A stretch of 29,323 bases of DNA, taken from assembly GCF_000721075.1 (NCBI RefSeq), contig NZ_JOEQ01000053.1, positions 1 through 29,323 of the forward strand, written 5' to 3'. The notes below the pieces were generated by a model that ran no database searches, was not told the origin of the DNA, and saw nothing but the letters and a program-made list of their open reading frames with translations. This document shows, piece by piece, positions 7,838-16,437 of the stretch (position 1 is its first letter; the number at the start of each line of letters is the position of its first letter). The stretch comes from Streptosporangium amethystogenes. Its GTDB lineage: Bacteria; Actinomycetota; Actinomycetes; Streptosporangiales; Streptosporangiaceae. Both the position numbers and the translations under genes were made by a program.

Positions 7838-8866
7838 TTGCGAGCACTGGTCCAGACGGCCTTCGGAGGTCCGGAGGCGGTGAGCGTGCAACGGGTCGCC
7901 GACCCCGAGCCCGGCCCGCTCGATGTGGTCGTCCAGGTCGGCGCCTGCGCCCTCAACCGGCTTGACCTGCTCCAGCGGCGCGGCCCCGGAGTGCTCCCCG
8001 GCTTCAGCCTGCCGCACATCGCCGGCATGGACATCGCCGGCCGCGTGGCGGCGACCGGATCGGCGGTCACCGGCCTGACGGCCGGAGACCGGGTCGTGGT
8101 CGATCCTACGGTGGGCTGCGGATCGTGCCCGAACTGCCTGGCCGGTGAGCGCGGCCACTGCGCCCGGCTGCGGGTCATCGGCGGGAACATGCCGGGCGGC
8201 TACGCCGAGTTCGTGGCGGTCCCCGCCAACCTGGCGCACCCGGTGCCGGACCACGTCGACCTCGACGAGGCCGCGGCGCTGCCCACCCCGTGGAGCACCG
8301 CCTGGAACGCCACCTACGCCGTCGGGAAGGTGACCGCCGGCGACTGCGTGGTGATCCAGGGCGCCGCCGGCTCCGTCAGCATCGCCGCCGTCCAGCTGGC
8401 CAAGCGGGCCGGCGCCCGGGTGGTGGCCGTGGCCGGCAGCGACGAGAAGCTCGCCGTCGCGGCCGGGCTCGGTGCCGACCTGCTGGTGCGCAACGACGCC
8501 CCGATAGCCGACGCGGTCCGCGACTACACGGGCGGCAGGGGCGCCGACGTCGTCCTCGACCACGTGGGCGCCGCCACCTGGCGGCACTCGCTGAACTGCC
8601 TGCGGATCGGCGGCAGGCTGGTGACCTTCGGCAACACCAGCGGTGACCAGGTCTCCCTCTCCCTCGCCGAGATCTACCACCGGGGACTCCGCCTGCTGGG
8701 CGCCGGCGCCTACACCCCGGCCGACTTCACCGCCATGCTCGACGCGTACTTCGCGGGAGGCATGCGCACCCTCCGCGCCGCCGAGTGCGGCCTGGAGGAC
8801 CTGCACGAGAGCTTCGGGCTGGAGCGCTCGCGCGATCTGGTCGGCAGGGTGCTGGTGCGGCCATGA
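7838..8866 (+). CDS. Zinc-binding alcohol dehydrogenase / quinone oxidoreductase-like protein
   Basis: 342-aa medium-chain dehydrogenase. Structural-zinc cysteines C94, C97, C100, C108 (CGSCPNCLAGERGHC) are present and the nucleotide site is VIQGAAGSVSIAA. At the usual catalytic-zinc cysteine the sequence is ALNRLDLLQRRG, with no Cys, and HIAGMDIAG replaces GHE, so catalytic zinc is probably absent, as in quinone-reductase-like members. The start is TTG 7838: GGAGGG (7826-7831) lies 6 nt upstream and the protein begins MRALVQTAFGGPE, as expected. First gene of an operon; its stop overlaps the next start (ATGA at 8863). The substrate may be an enone or alcohol formed in the same pathway. Confidence 0.85.
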   Translation: MRALVQTAFGGPEAVSVQRVADPEPGPLDVVVQVGACALNRLDLLQRRGPGVLPGFSLPHIAGMDIAGRVAATGSAVTGLTAGDRVVVDPTVGCGSCPNCLAGERGHCARLRVIGGNMPGGYAEFVAVPANLAHPVPDHVDLDEAAALPTPWSTAWNATYAVGKVTAGDCVVIQGAAGSVSIAAVQLAKRAGARVVAVAGSDEKLAVAAGLGADLLVRNDAPIADAVRDYTGGRGADVVLDHVGAATWRHSLNCLRIGGRLVTFGNTSGDQVSLSLAEIYHRGLRLLGAGAYTPADFTAMLDAYFAGGMRTLRAAECGLEDLHESFGLERSRDLVGRVLVRP

Positions 8867-10302
8867 CGGAGAAGCGGGCGGAGCGGCCGGATCGAGCGGG
8901 GCATGACGCCACTCTGCTGATCGTCGGCGGGGACGTGGTGACGATGTCGCCACGCCGCGAGGTGGTCACCGGCGCCACCGTCGCCGTAGCCGGCGGGCGC
9001 ATCGCCGCGATCGGTCCCGCCGCCGTCCTGCGGAAGGACTTCCCAGGCGCCGCCGAACTCGACGCGGGCGGCTGCGTCGTCATCCCGGGCCTGATCAACG
9101 CCCACCAGCACACCACCGCCGACCCGCTGGTGCGCAGCATGATCCCGGACGACATCGACTCCCAGGAGGCGATCTTCGACTGGATCGTCCCGCTGCACGG
9201 CAAGGTCACCGGTGACGACGACGAGCTGTCCGCCACCCTGACCGCCGCCGAGTCGCTCCTGCGCGGGGTCACCACCGTCCTGGAGCCGGGCACCGTCGCC
9301 CATCCGCTGCGGGTGGCGGCGGGGCTCCGGGCGGCCGGTATCCGCGGCCGGGTCGGCCGGTGGGGCTGGGACACGCCCGGCGCCCTTCACGCGCTGCCCG
9401 CGGCCGAGACCCTGGCCCTGCAGGAGGAGACGGTACGCGCGCTGCCGCCGGGCGGGACCGTCACCGGCTGGGTCACCCTGGTGGGGCACGACCTGGCGAG
9501 CGACGAGTTGTTCACCGGCGCCGCCGAGCTGGCCGAGCGGCTGGACGTCGGCCTCACCTGGCACATCTCGCCGGGCGAGGCGGACGTGCACGCCTACGCA
9601 CGGCGCGCGGGCAGGCGGCCGGTGCTCCACTTCGAGCAGCTGGGCGTGCTGGGCCCGAGGCTGGTGCTCGGCCACGCCGTCTGGCTCGACGACGCGGAGC
9701 TGGACGCCCTCGTCGAGACGCGGACCGCGGTGGCATCCTGCCCCGGGGCCTACCTGCGCCTCGGCCAGGGCTACACCCGCGCCGGCCGGCACGCCGAGCT
9801 CGTACGCCGAGGCGGCAGGGTCGCCCTGGGGTGTGACTCCCACAACGCGGGCGACGTGCCCGACCTGTTGCGGGCCGCGTGGCTGCTGGCCGCGCTCGAG
9901 CGCGACCGCGACGCGCAGCCCGTCCTCCGCGCCGACCAGGTGTTCGCGCTGGCCACGGTCGACGGCGCCGCTGCGGTGGGCCTGGGCGACCTCGTCGGCT
10001 CGATCGAGGTCGGCAAGGCCGCGGACCTCGTGGTCCTGGACACCCGGGACCCCGTCTGGGTCCCGCGCGGTGATCTCGCGACCCACCTTGTCTGGGGCGC
10101 CCCGAGCCACACGGTCCGGGATGTCCTCGTCGACGGTCAGGTGGTCGTGCGCGACCGCCGGATCACCACCGTCGATCTCGAAGCCCTCTCGGAGGAGGCG
10201 CAGGCACGTTCCGCCGCGCTGCTCCGCAGGACCGGCATCGACGTTCCCCACCGCTGGCAGGCCCTGTCGGCGGAAGAGTACATCCAAGGAGTACGCGGAT
10301 GA
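8863..10302 (+). CDS. Amidohydrolase, TrzN/AtzA/cytosine-deaminase-like
   Basis: 479-aa metal-dependent hydrolase of the amidohydrolase superfamily. Metal-site residues visible: H81 and H83 (NAHQH), H234 (LTWHISPGE), H271 (LGHAVW) and D325 (LGCDSHN). The absence of the carboxylated lysine fits the mononuclear deaminase/chlorohydrolase subgroup (guanine deaminase, S-adenosylhomocysteine deaminase, TrzN, AtzA). The C-terminal KAADLVVLD beta-sandwich signature is intact. Such enzymes remove amino, chloro or alkylamino groups from purine, pyrimidine or triazine rings. Starts by 4-bp overlap with the preceding gene and overlaps the next (10299). A purine- or triazine-like substrate agrees with the nucleoside-type importer downstream, but this is inference. 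Confidence 0.85.
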   Translation: MTEKRAERPDRAGHDATLLIVGGDVVTMSPRREVVTGATVAVAGGRIAAIGPAAVLRKDFPGAAELDAGGCVVIPGLINAHQHTTADPLVRSMIPDDIDSQEAIFDWIVPLHGKVTGDDDELSATLTAAESLLRGVTTVLEPGTVAHPLRVAAGLRAAGIRGRVGRWGWDTPGALHALPAAETLALQEETVRALPPGGTVTGWVTLVGHDLASDELFTGAAELAERLDVGLTWHISPGEADVHAYARRAGRRPVLHFEQLGVLGPRLVLGHAVWLDDAELDALVETRTAVASCPGAYLRLGQGYTRAGRHAELVRRGGRVALGCDSHNAGDVPDLLRAAWLLAALERDRDAQPVLRADQVFALATVDGAAAVGLGDLVGSIEVGKAADLVVLDTRDPVWVPRGDLATHLVWGAPSHTVRDVLVDGQVVVRDRRITTVDLEALSEEAQARSAALLRRTGIDVPHRWQALSAEEYIQGVRG

Positions 10303-10967
10303 GGATCATCGATCTCGCAGACAGGACGCCGGCGCAGAAGCAGGGGCTGCTCTCCCAGCTCGTCGTGCCGCGCCCGATCGCGATGATCACCACGCTGGAC
10401 GCCAAGGGCGGCGTGAACGTCGCCCCGTTCAGCTACTACATGCCGGTCTCCGGGGAGCCTCCGCTGGTCGCGATCACGGTGGGCTCGGTCCGGGAGGCGA
10501 CGGACGAGCCCAAGGACAGCTGGGTGAATCTGAACGCCTCGGGTGAGTTCGTGATCAACGTGACCACGACCGCCCTGGCCGACCACATCGAGACGGTGGC
10601 CAGGGAGTATCCGGCGGGCGTCGACGAGGCCGACCTCGTCGGCTGGCGGACCGTGCCGTCGCAGGTCGTCCGGCCCCCGTCGCTGGCCGACAGCCCGGCG
10701 CACCTGGAATGCCGGGTGCGCGAGGTCATCGACCGGGGGGATTCGTCCTCCTGCTTCTCGGGTGTGCACATCGTGCTGGCCGAGGTGGTCTGCATAACGG
10801 TGGACGAGTCGATCATGGCGTCTCCCACCAGGATCGATCCGACCAAGGTGCACGCGGTCGGCAGGATGGGCTTTCCCTGGTTCGTCGCGGCGTCGCCGGA
10901 GTCGATTTTCAACCAGGACCGCATCGCCTACGCCGACCTGCCGGGTGGCGAGGAGGTGCTCGCCTGA
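10299..10967 (+). CDS. Flavin reductase-like (FMN-binding split barrel) protein
   Basis: 222 aa. The N-terminal half (VVPRPIAMITTLDAKGGVNV, then APFSYYMPVSGEPPLVAITVG) is characteristic of the flavin-reductase-like FMN-binding split-barrel family, which supplies reduced flavin to monooxygenases or acts alone as a flavoprotein reductase. FVINVTTTALADHIETVA and the AVGRMGF region near the C terminus are also typical. Ribosome site AAGGAG (about 10286-10291) precedes the ATG, which overlaps the previous stop by 4 bp. No flavin monooxygenase is encoded in the cluster, so the partner, if any, is elsewhere. Last gene before a strong hairpin. Confidence 0.8.
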   Translation: MRIIDLADRTPAQKQGLLSQLVVPRPIAMITTLDAKGGVNVAPFSYYMPVSGEPPLVAITVGSVREATDEPKDSWVNLNASGEFVINVTTTALADHIETVAREYPAGVDEADLVGWRTVPSQVVRPPSLADSPAHLECRVREVIDRGDSSSCFSGVHIVLAEVVCITVDESIMASPTRIDPTKVHAVGRMGFPWFVAASPESIFNQDRIAYADLPGGEEVLA

Positions 10968-10982
10968 CCTGCCGCGCGGGCA

Positions 10983-11012
10983 GGGGAGGGGCTCCGCTAA
11001 AGCCCCTACCCC
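10983..11012 (+). terminator. Hairpin between oxidoreductase operon and importer
   Basis: GGGGAGGGGCT (10983-10993) pairs with AGCCCCTACCCC (11001-11012) with a one-base bulge and a 7-nt loop. It lies 15 bp after a stop and 75 bp before the next start, so it probably ends or attenuates read-through into the importer genes. Confidence 0.6.
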
Positions 11013-11087
11013 CGTCGGCGACCAAGATTCATCCCCCACTCGCCGCACCGTGGGCGGTGCGCGAGCATTCAGATCGAGAGGATCGTC

Positions 11088-12194
11088 ATGGCCGCATACT
11101 ATCGAAGGGGCCGGGCCACGGCCGCAGTGACCGCCTGCCTGAGCGCGCTGGCGCTCGCCGGGTGCGCGAGCAACGACGCCACCGCGCCCCAGGCGGCGAC
11201 CCCCGCCCCGGCCGACGCGAGCGCGAAGACCGAAGGCGGCGTGCTGCCGGGTCAGCCGGACATCAACGGCGACGGCAAGGTCGTCATCGGGGTGCTGAGC
11301 CCGGGTGACATCAACGACAAGGGCTACTACCAGAGCTTCGTCGACACGGCGGAGGCGTTCGCCACGGAGAAGGGCTGGACGATCATCAAGCGCGGCAGCG
11401 TCAACACCAGCGAGGCGCTCAACGCCGCGCGGGCGCTCTGCCAGCAGAAGGTCGACATGGTGGCCCTCGGAGCCTCGGAGCTCCGGGACGCGATCCCGGC
11501 CTCGGAGGAGCCGGTGTGCGCGAACACCGCCTGGTACGTGCCGTCCGCCGACAACATCCTGCAGACCCCGAAGATCATGCTCTCCACCGACCAGGCCGAC
11601 CAGAGCATGCTGGCCGCGGGGTATGCGGCAGGCCTGATCATGAAGGACAACGGCGACACCAAGGCCGGGTTCGTGACCGGCCCCGAGGCCGACTTCACCG
11701 TCACCGCGTCCGCCGCGTTCAAGGCCGGAATCCGGCTGGTGGTTCCGGAGGCCACGCTGACGACCACCTACAGCGGAGACCTCAACGACTCCGCCAAGGC
11801 CAAGGAGGCCACCCAGGCGCAGATCAGCCAGGGTGTCAAGGTCATCTACCCCTACCTCGGCGGCGCCACCGACGCGGCGGCGGAGCTGGCCAACGCCAAC
11901 GGGGTCCTCACCCTCACCCCCGGTACCGACCGGTGCGACTCCACCAAGCCCAAGTTCGACATCTCGGTGCTCTTCAGCCCCGGAGACTACTTCAAGGCCG
12001 CGCTGGAGGAACTCGCCACCGCGAAGCTGCGGATGGGCGTGGAGAAGGTCTGGACGCTCGGCGTCGACCCGTTCCCGACTGTCAAGATCTGTAACGGGAC
12101 CCCCGAGCAGAACGAGAAGCTCGCGGCCTTCATCGCCGATGTCGGTAGCAAGAAGATCGACACCAAGGCGGAAGTGAAGAGGCTCGGTTCCTGA
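11088..12194 (+). CDS. BMP-family substrate-binding lipoprotein of ABC importer
   Basis: 368 aa. A lipoprotein signal peptide (positively charged start, hydrophobic run, lipobox LALAGC with C26) anchors it outside the membrane. The mature part (VIGVLSPGDINDKGYYQSFV, SMLAAGYAAGL, AGFVTGPEADFTV) is the PnrA/BMP (basic membrane protein) fold that binds purine or other nucleosides. GAGAGGA (11076-11082) 5 nt upstream supports ATG 11088. It is the first gene of a complete importer (ATPase, two permeases). Actual ligand unknown; nucleoside-like is the family default and fits a deaminase-type amidohydrolase next door. Confidence 0.9.
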   Translation: MAAYYRRGRATAAVTACLSALALAGCASNDATAPQAATPAPADASAKTEGGVLPGQPDINGDGKVVIGVLSPGDINDKGYYQSFVDTAEAFATEKGWTIIKRGSVNTSEALNAARALCQQKVDMVALGASELRDAIPASEEPVCANTAWYVPSADNILQTPKIMLSTDQADQSMLAAGYAAGLIMKDNGDTKAGFVTGPEADFTVTASAAFKAGIRLVVPEATLTTTYSGDLNDSAKAKEATQAQISQGVKVIYPYLGGATDAAAELANANGVLTLTPGTDRCDSTKPKFDISVLFSPGDYFKAALEELATAKLRMGVEKVWTLGVDPFPTVKICNGTPEQNEKLAAFIADVGSKKIDTKAEVKRLGS

Positions 12195-12195
12195 G

Positions 12196-13779
12196 ATGAC
12201 AGAGGACGAACGGGCGAGGGAGCTCACCCCGCCATCGGCGCCCGCGCTGCGGCTGCGGGGAATCAGCAAGAGCTACGGTCCGGTCGTCGCCTGCGACGCC
12301 GTGGATCTCGCCGTGCACCAGGGCGAGATCCACGGTCTGCTCGGTGAGAACGGGGCCGGAAAGTCGACGCTCATGAAGATCCTGCTGGGCCTCGTCCAGC
12401 GGGACGCCGGGACCATCCTGCATCATGACGGGCCCGTCGACATCGGCAGCCCACAGGAGGCCGTGGCTCTCGGTATCGGTATGGTGCACCAGCACTTCAG
12501 TCTGATCAATCCGCTGACGGTCTGGGAGAACGTCATCCTGGGGGACACCGGGAAGATCGACAAGGGCGCCGCCTGCGACCAGGTGCGAGACGTCTCGCAG
12601 CGCTACGGCCTGCCGATCGACCCGCTGGCCAAGGTCGAACGGCTCTCCGCGGGCGAGCGGCAGCGGGTCGAACTGATCAAATGCCTGCGCCGGGATCCGT
12701 CGGTGCTCATCCTCGACGAGCCGACGTCCGTGCTGACCCAGGCGGAGTCGGCCGAGCTGTTCGGCGTGCTGCGTCACGTGGTCCGCTCGGAGAACCGCGC
12801 GGTCATCCTGATCAGCCACAAGCTGGCGGAGATCACCGCGGCCACCGACCGGGTGACCGTGCTGCGCAAGGGGAAGGTCGTCTTCCAGAGCGCGACCGCG
12901 GAGACGGGGCCGCAGGAACTGGCCCGCCAGATGGTGGGCAGGGAGGTCTCCCTGGGCAGCGAGGCCGCGGCGCTCGGCCTGTTGCCGGTCGAGCCCCCGC
13001 GGACGGGTGAATCCGGAACGGGGAAGGTGGAGACCTCGGTGGCCGCGCTGCGGCTGCGCGGCCTGACCGTCACCGTCGACGGGGTGCGCGTGCTGTCCGA
13101 CCTCGACCTGGACGTCGCCCCCGGCGAGATCGTCGGCCTGTACGGGGTCGAGGGCAACGGCCAGTCGAACCTGGGCGACGTGCTGTCCGGGCTCGTCCTG
13201 CCGGACTCCGGTTCTGTCGAGATCTCCGGCAGGCCGGTGGACCTGAACCGCCCGGGGGCGCTGCACGCGGCCGGACTCGGCATCGTGCCGGAGGACCGGC
13301 ACGCGTCCGGGGTGGTGCTGGACATGAGCGTCGCCGAGAACCTGGTCATGAAGTCGCTGAACGCCGTGAGCGGCCGCGCGTTCGTCAGCCGCAGGAAGAC
13401 GCACGAGGTGGCCCGCCGCCTGGCTGCCGAGTTCAACATCGTCACCCCGTCGATGGACACCCCGGTGCGCAGCCTGTCGGGAGGCAACCAGCAGCGGGTC
13501 GTGCTCGCCCGTGAACTCTCGGCGGGACCACTCGTGCTGGTCGCCGCGCAGCCCACGCACGGGCTGGACGTGGGTGCCATCGAGGACATGTACCGGCGAC
13601 TGCGTGACGTCGCGTCAGGAGGAGTGGCCGTGTTGCTGATATCCACCGAACTGGAGGAGGTCATGGCGCTCTCCTCCAGGATCGCGGTGATCTCCTCCGG
13701 GAGGATCACCGGTGTGCTCTCCACCGGGGAGGCCACCGCCGAGCGGCTCGGGATGCTGGTGGGCGGGGTGGCCGCGTGA
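12196..13779 (+). CDS. ABC importer ATPase, duplicated cassette (nucleoside/sugar type)
   Basis: 527 aa with two nucleotide-binding domains, as in the RbsA/YufO/NupA-type ATPases. First cassette: Walker A GENGAGKST (50-58), signature LSAGERQRVELIK, Walker B LILDEPTSVLT. Second cassette: degenerate Walker A GVEGNGQSN, signature LSGGNQQRVVLARE, and LVAAQPTHGLD where the catalytic Glu is replaced by Gln. That asymmetry is normal for the family, with one hydrolytic site. ATG 12196 lies one base after the previous stop; the 3' end overlaps the permease start by 4 bp. Powers uptake through the two permeases that follow. Confidence 0.93.
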   Translation: MTEDERARELTPPSAPALRLRGISKSYGPVVACDAVDLAVHQGEIHGLLGENGAGKSTLMKILLGLVQRDAGTILHHDGPVDIGSPQEAVALGIGMVHQHFSLINPLTVWENVILGDTGKIDKGAACDQVRDVSQRYGLPIDPLAKVERLSAGERQRVELIKCLRRDPSVLILDEPTSVLTQAESAELFGVLRHVVRSENRAVILISHKLAEITAATDRVTVLRKGKVVFQSATAETGPQELARQMVGREVSLGSEAAALGLLPVEPPRTGESGTGKVETSVAALRLRGLTVTVDGVRVLSDLDLDVAPGEIVGLYGVEGNGQSNLGDVLSGLVLPDSGSVEISGRPVDLNRPGALHAAGLGIVPEDRHASGVVLDMSVAENLVMKSLNAVSGRAFVSRRKTHEVARRLAAEFNIVTPSMDTPVRSLSGGNQQRVVLARELSAGPLVLVAAQPTHGLDVGAIEDMYRRLRDVASGGVAVLLISTELEEVMALSSRIAVISSGRITGVLSTGEATAERLGMLVGGVAA

Positions 13780-15008
13780 ACGAAGTCCGTGAGGACCTCC
13801 GCCAGGACTCCCCCCAGAGGCCTGGGCGAAAGCCCCATCCGGCCCCCGGCACGGACGACACCTCCGGGCGTCGCCTGCTGGCCTTCCTCACCCCGAGTGC
13901 GGGCGGCTGGCAGACCGGCCTGGCGACCGTCGTGGGCGTGCTCGTGGCGCTCGCCCTGTCGTCACTGCTGATCGCGGTCACCGGGGGATCTCCCCTGGCG
14001 TCGGTGCAGGCGCTCTTCCAGGGAAGCATGGCCAACTGGACGGCCTGGACCTCCACGCTGCTGTACGCGGCACCGCTGCTGCTGGTCGCCGTGGGCGCCT
14101 GCGTCAGTGCCCGATCGGGCACGTTCAACATCGGCCAGGAGGGCCAGGTGCTGATCGGCGCCCTCTTCGGGGCCTGGGTCGGCCTGCGCCTGGCGGTCCC
14201 GGGGCCGCTGCTGCTGGTGATCGTCCTGCTGGCCGCCTCGCTGGCGGGCGGCGCCTGGGCCGCCCTCAGCTCGCTGATGTACCGGATCCGTGGCGTCAAC
14301 ATCGTGGTCAGCACGCTCCTGATGATCTTCATTGCCCAGCAGCTCGTCGCGTTCGCGGTGAACACGTCGTGGCTGCTGCAGGAGTCGCGGATCGGGGATG
14401 CCATCGTCTCGCCGCAGTCCAACCCGCTGCCGGCCGGCGCGCTGCTCGGCTCGGTCGGTGAGTACCCCAACCTTCAGGTCAACGGGGGCCTGCTGCTGGC
14501 ACTGGTCGGCGCCGTGCTGGTCGCGGTGGCGCTCGCCCGCACCCGGTGGGGGTTCCGGCTCACGATGCTCGGCCTCAACCCGCTCGCCGCCAAGCACGCG
14601 GGGGTGCGCGTCAACGCGCTGGGCGGTATGGCACTGGCCATTTCCGGCGCCTTCGCCGGTCTGGCCGGGGCCGTGCTGCTGACCAGCCCGGTGGGAGTCA
14701 ACCGGCTTCAGTCGGGCATAGCGATGAACATCGGCTGGGACGGCATGCTGGTGGCCCTGGTCGCGCGTAACCGGCCGCTGCTGACCATACCCGTCGCCCT
14801 GCTCTTCGGTGTGCTGCGCTCCGGTGGCGGCTTCCTCGCCGCGACCGGCGTGCCCCCGTTCCTCGTGGACGTGGTCAAGGCCCTGCTGGTGCTGGCCTTC
14901 GTCGCTCCGCCCGTCATCGTCGCCATGATCCGGCGTCGCAGGGCCGGTGTCCGTACCGCGCGCGCCGAGCACCGGCCCGCGCCCGTCGCAGAGGGGGCCG
15001 CGCTGTGA
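13776..15008 (+). CDS. ABC importer permease 1 (BMP/nucleoside type)
   Basis: 410-aa integral membrane protein with multiple hydrophobic spans starting near residue 46. The family segments GTFNIGQEGQVLIGALFGAW, RGVNIVVSTLLMIFI and GLNPLAAKHAGVRV identify it as the YufP/NupB-type permease of BMP importers (BPD_transp_2 family, usually 340-400 aa). The hydrophilic N-terminal 35 residues are longer than usual. GTG start overlaps the ATPase stop (GTGA). Forms a heteromeric pore with the next gene product. Confidence 0.9.
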   Translation: MNEVREDLRQDSPQRPGRKPHPAPGTDDTSGRRLLAFLTPSAGGWQTGLATVVGVLVALALSSLLIAVTGGSPLASVQALFQGSMANWTAWTSTLLYAAPLLLVAVGACVSARSGTFNIGQEGQVLIGALFGAWVGLRLAVPGPLLLVIVLLAASLAGGAWAALSSLMYRIRGVNIVVSTLLMIFIAQQLVAFAVNTSWLLQESRIGDAIVSPQSNPLPAGALLGSVGEYPNLQVNGGLLLALVGAVLVAVALARTRWGFRLTMLGLNPLAAKHAGVRVNALGGMALAISGAFAGLAGAVLLTSPVGVNRLQSGIAMNIGWDGMLVALVARNRPLLTIPVALLFGVLRSGGGFLAATGVPPFLVDVVKALLVLAFVAPPVIVAMIRRRRAGVRTARAEHRPAPVAEGAAL

Positions 15009-15919
15009 TCGCCGTAGACGACATCTCCACCATCCTGTCCAGCGGGATCAGGCTCACCATTCCGCTGGCCTTCGCGGCGTGTGGGGAGTACCTCGCCGAG
15101 CGGGCCGGCGCCATGAACATCTCCGTCGAGGCGATGATGCTGGGCGCCGCGTTCGGCTCGGTCGCCACGGCCAGCGCCACCGGCAGTGCCACCACCGGAC
15201 TGGTCGCGGGCGTGCTGATCGGGCTCCTGATCGGGTTCGTGCACGGCAACCTCTCGCACCGGCTGGAGATCAACACCTTTGTGATCGGACTGGTGCTCAA
15301 CGCCCTCGTGCTCGGGCTGACCAGTTACCTGATCACGGTCAGCTCGTTCGAGTCGCACCAGGTGTCGCAGGTCAGCATCCCCTGGCTGCGCGACATCCCG
15401 CTGATCGGCCACCCGCTGTTCGTCGAGCGCTGGCCGGTCTACCTGCTGATCGTCCTCGTCCCGCTGACCTGGTGGCTGGTGGAACGCAGCAGGTGGGGCC
15501 TGGAGTTGCGGGCGGTCGGCGAGCAGCCCCAGGCCGCCGACGTCACCGGTATCCGGGTCAACCTGCGCCGCCGCCAGGCGCTGCTGTGGTGCGGTGCGCT
15601 GGCCGGGCTGGGGGGCGCGTACCTGGCGGTCGGCGAGGTCGGCTCGTTCAACCAGAACATGACCGCCGGGCGCGGGTACATCGTCATCGCGGCGGTGATC
15701 TTCGGTGCCTGGCGGCTGCGGCGGACCCTGATCGGCTGCGCGCTCTTCGGCCTGGCCGACGCCATGCGCCTGGCGCTGCCGGCGCTGGGCCTGACGATGA
15801 ACTCGCAGCTGCTCGTGGTGGCGCCGTACCTGCTCGCGCTGCTGGCGATGCTGTTCTTCGCGAACCAGAACCGTGAACCCAGGGCGCTCGGCCAACCCTT
15901 CGAACGGGGGTCCACCTGA
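15005..15919 (+). CDS. ABC importer permease 2 (BMP/nucleoside type)
   Basis: 304-aa integral membrane protein, second permease of the importer (YufQ/NupC-type, about 300 aa). Typical segments: TIPLAFAACGEYLAERAGAM, NISVEAMMLGAAFG, EINTFVIGLVLNALVLGLTS, AVGEQPQAADVTGI, and FNQNMTAGRGYIVIAAVIFG. GTG start overlaps the previous stop by 4 bp, so the two permeases are translationally coupled. A GGGCCC-aggcc-GGGCCC hairpin follows the stop. Confidence 0.9.
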   Translation: MIAVDDISTILSSGIRLTIPLAFAACGEYLAERAGAMNISVEAMMLGAAFGSVATASATGSATTGLVAGVLIGLLIGFVHGNLSHRLEINTFVIGLVLNALVLGLTSYLITVSSFESHQVSQVSIPWLRDIPLIGHPLFVERWPVYLLIVLVPLTWWLVERSRWGLELRAVGEQPQAADVTGIRVNLRRRQALLWCGALAGLGGAYLAVGEVGSFNQNMTAGRGYIVIAAVIFGAWRLRRTLIGCALFGLADAMRLALPALGLTMNSQLLVVAPYLLALLAMLFFANQNREPRALGQPFERGST

Positions 15920-15924
15920 CGACA

Positions 15925-15941
15925 GGGCCCAGGCCGGGCCC
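15925..15941 (+). terminator. Hairpin after importer operon
   Basis: GGGCCC (15925-15930) and GGGCCC (15936-15941) are self-complementary arms around AGGCC, 5 bp after the permease stop and 43 bp before the next gene. Weak terminator or processing site; no T tract. Confidence 0.4.
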
Positions 15942-15984
15942 CGATGACCATCCACAGTGAAACGCATGATATTCGGAGGAATCA

Positions 15985-16437
15985 ATGAGTGATCTGACCC
16001 AGGCGAGATGGACCCACGTCGCGCTGCCCACCGGCGATCTCGACAAGGCGATCGAGTTCTACACGTCGCTGACGCCGCTGGTGGTCGTCGAGCGTTTCCG
16101 CGACGCCGACGGTGAGAGCGCCTGGCTCTCCAACGACAAGCAGGTAGAGACCCCGATGGTCCTGGTGCTCGTCTCGTTCAACAAGGACAAGGGCGGGCAG
16201 CTGGGGCTGCTGACACCGTTCGCGCACATCGGCATCGAGGTGCCCGAGCGCACCGACGTGGACGGCATCGCCGAGCGGGCGCGCGCGCTGGACTGCCTGC
16301 ACTGGGAGCCGCGCGACATGCCCGACCCGGTCGGCTACATCTGCGCGCTGAAGGACCCTGACGGCAACGTCATCGAGATCTCCCACAACCAGCAGGTCTT
16401 CAACACGGTGCGCAAGCTGTGGGCGAACCCCTCCTGA
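15985..16437 (+). CDS. VOC (glyoxalase/extradiol-dioxygenase fold) protein
   Basis: 150 aa. Starts with THVALPTGDLDKAIEFYTSL, the first beta-alpha-beta of the vicinal-oxygen-chelate fold; FAHIGIEV and the C-terminal LKDPDGNVIEI complete the pattern. H19-like and E residues in WTHVALP and NVIEI are at the usual metal-ligand positions. Members include glyoxalases, ring-cleavage dioxygenases and resistance proteins, so the reaction is open; in this cluster an isomerase or ring-cleavage role is plausible. GGAGGA (15974-15979) precedes ATG 15985 by 5 nt. The next gene begins inside its last codons. Confidence 0.8.
   Translation: MSDLTQARWTHVALPTGDLDKAIEFYTSLTPLVVVERFRDADGESAWLSNDKQVETPMVLVLVSFNKDKGGQLGLLTPFAHIGIEVPERTDVDGIAERARALDCLHWEPRDMPDPVGYICALKDPDGNVIEISHNQQVFNTVRKLWANPS

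Noticed and set aside
10137..12269. 710-codon minus-strand open frame over the amidohydrolase, reductase and lipoprotein genes
   Set aside because: Spans several well-supported plus-strand genes and their intergenic hairpin; composition typical of antisense frames.
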